5,157 bases of DNA from a bacterium (GTDB lineage: Bacteria > Vulcanimicrobiota > Vulcanimicrobiia > Vulcanimicrobiales > Vulcanimicrobiaceae). A program made the translations under genes and the position numbers. The notes beneath the pieces are model-generated. The model saw only the letters and a list, made by a program, of their open reading frames with translations. It was not told the origin of the DNA and made no database searches. Positions 4,767-5,157 of the stretch are shown here, piece after piece. The DNA lies in the NCBI GenBank assembly GCA_021807065.1, contig JAKAPO010000192.1:1-5157 (forward strand), read 5' to 3'. Each line of letters opens with the position of its first letter. The stretch's first letter is position 1.

Positions 4767-5157
4767 CAGAGATTTTCGAACTCGTCGGGCGGGAGCGGTC
4801 GCCCGAAGAGGAAGCCTTGCGAGAGCTCGCGCTCGCACTCCCGCAGGAACTCGGCCTGGGGTTCGGTTTCGACGCCCTCGGCTTGAACCTTTAGACCCAG
4901 GGCATGCGCCATCGCGATGATCGCCGAGACGATTGCCAGATCGTTCCCGTCGCTGGGAATATCGCGCACGAAGCTCTTGTCGATCTTCAGTTTATCGATC
5001 GGAAAACGCTTGAGGTGGGAGAGCGAGGAGTAGCCTGTACCGAAGTCGTCGAGCGCCAGTGCGATTCCGAGGTTCTTGAGCTGGCGCATGATGCCGATCG
5101 AATCGTCGGCGTTGGTCATTGCAACGGTTTCCGTTATCTCGAACTCCAGCAGCTCAG
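4745..5157 (-). CDS. EAL-domain protein (cyclic-di-GMP phosphodiesterase), C-terminal part
   Basis: The last 136 residues of a gene that begins beyond the right edge. EAL domains hydrolyse cyclic di-GMP to pGpG. Visible motifs in order, numbered from the first full codon: FEITET (5-10), DDFGTGYSS (36-44) with the paired metal-binding aspartates, KIDKSFV with the catalytic lysine (57), AEGVET with the catalytic-loop glutamate (93), and SQGFLFGRPLPPDEF at the end of the barrel (112-126). All active-site residues in this part are intact, so the domain is probably active. The EAL motif itself and any GGDEF, PAS or sensor domain are outside the window. Continuity through the edge shows that ATG 5117-5119 is an internal methionine, not the start. 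The stop at 4745-4747 lies inside the tRNA-Ser gene, so the final residues (ERWQSG) are encoded by tRNA sequence. Confidence 0.93.
   Translation of the reverse strand, partial: ELLEFEITETVAMTNADDSIGIMRQLKNLGIALALDDFGTGYSSLSHLKRFPIDKLKIDKSFVRDIPSDGNDLAIVSAIIAMAHALGLKVQAEGVETEPQAEFLRECERELSQGFLFGRPLPPDEFENLWERWQSG

Noticed and set aside
4485..4838. A 117-codon minus-strand frame covering the tRNA
   Set aside because: It contains the familiar false peptide produced by translating tRNA-Ser (AERLNALAWK) and is explained by the tRNA and the EAL gene.
4214..4920. Two long plus-strand frames over the propeller gene and beyond (4214-4894 and 4348-4920)
   Set aside because: They are out-of-frame readings of the repeat-rich propeller gene that continue through the tRNA and antisense to the EAL gene.

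Overview
The window looks like an ordinary chromosomal stretch of a moderately GC-rich bacterium. It holds two genes cut by the window edges on the minus strand (a class II ribonucleotide reductase on the left and an EAL-domain protein on the right), three complete or near-complete genes on the plus strand, and one tRNA gene. Lineage cannot be fixed from this sequence. A B12-dependent reductase, a yqeG-aroE gene pair (a neighbourhood familiar from Gram-positive bacteria) and a propeller-like protein with repeated 'ASTP' segments are compatible with an environmental lineage such as Eremiobacterota/WPS-2 or a relative, but this is only a guess.

Positions 1-2288 (minus) are the first 762 codons of nrdJ, the adenosylcobalamin-dependent ribonucleotide reductase. 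Its reading frame is interrupted by two inteins. The first is a complete 165-residue mini-intein without room for a homing endonuclease. The second is cut by the window edge and, just before the edge, enters what looks like a LAGLIDADG endonuclease domain. Each intein sits immediately before a cysteine of the reductase active site: the redox-pair cysteine in the first case and the thiyl-radical cysteine in the second. The host protein therefore cannot work until both have spliced out. The long plus-strand open frame over the same DNA (687-2363) is an antisense shadow.

Positions 2289-2433 form the divergent intergenic region. Upstream of nrdJ are two NrdR-box-like sites exactly 32 bp apart start to start, overlapping a plausible promoter, followed by a clear AAGGAG ribosome site. 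This predicts classic NrdR control of deoxynucleotide synthesis.

Positions 2434-3665 (plus) hold a two-gene unit: a YqeG-family HAD phosphatase and shikimate dehydrogenase (aroE), whose start and stop overlap in GTGA. At 3716-4676 is a secreted or lipoprotein-like beta-propeller protein. Its strong ribosome site and signal-peptide start are in a different frame from the body of the protein, which points to a one-base frameshift in the leader (real or a sequencing error).

Positions 4679-4766 (minus) are tRNA-Ser(GGA). The EAL-domain phosphodiesterase gene upstream of it (4745-5157, minus) runs 22 nt into the tRNA, so its last codons and stop are made from tRNA sequence. There is no gene-free stretch longer than 300 bases, and I saw no CRISPR array, insertion sequence or rRNA.
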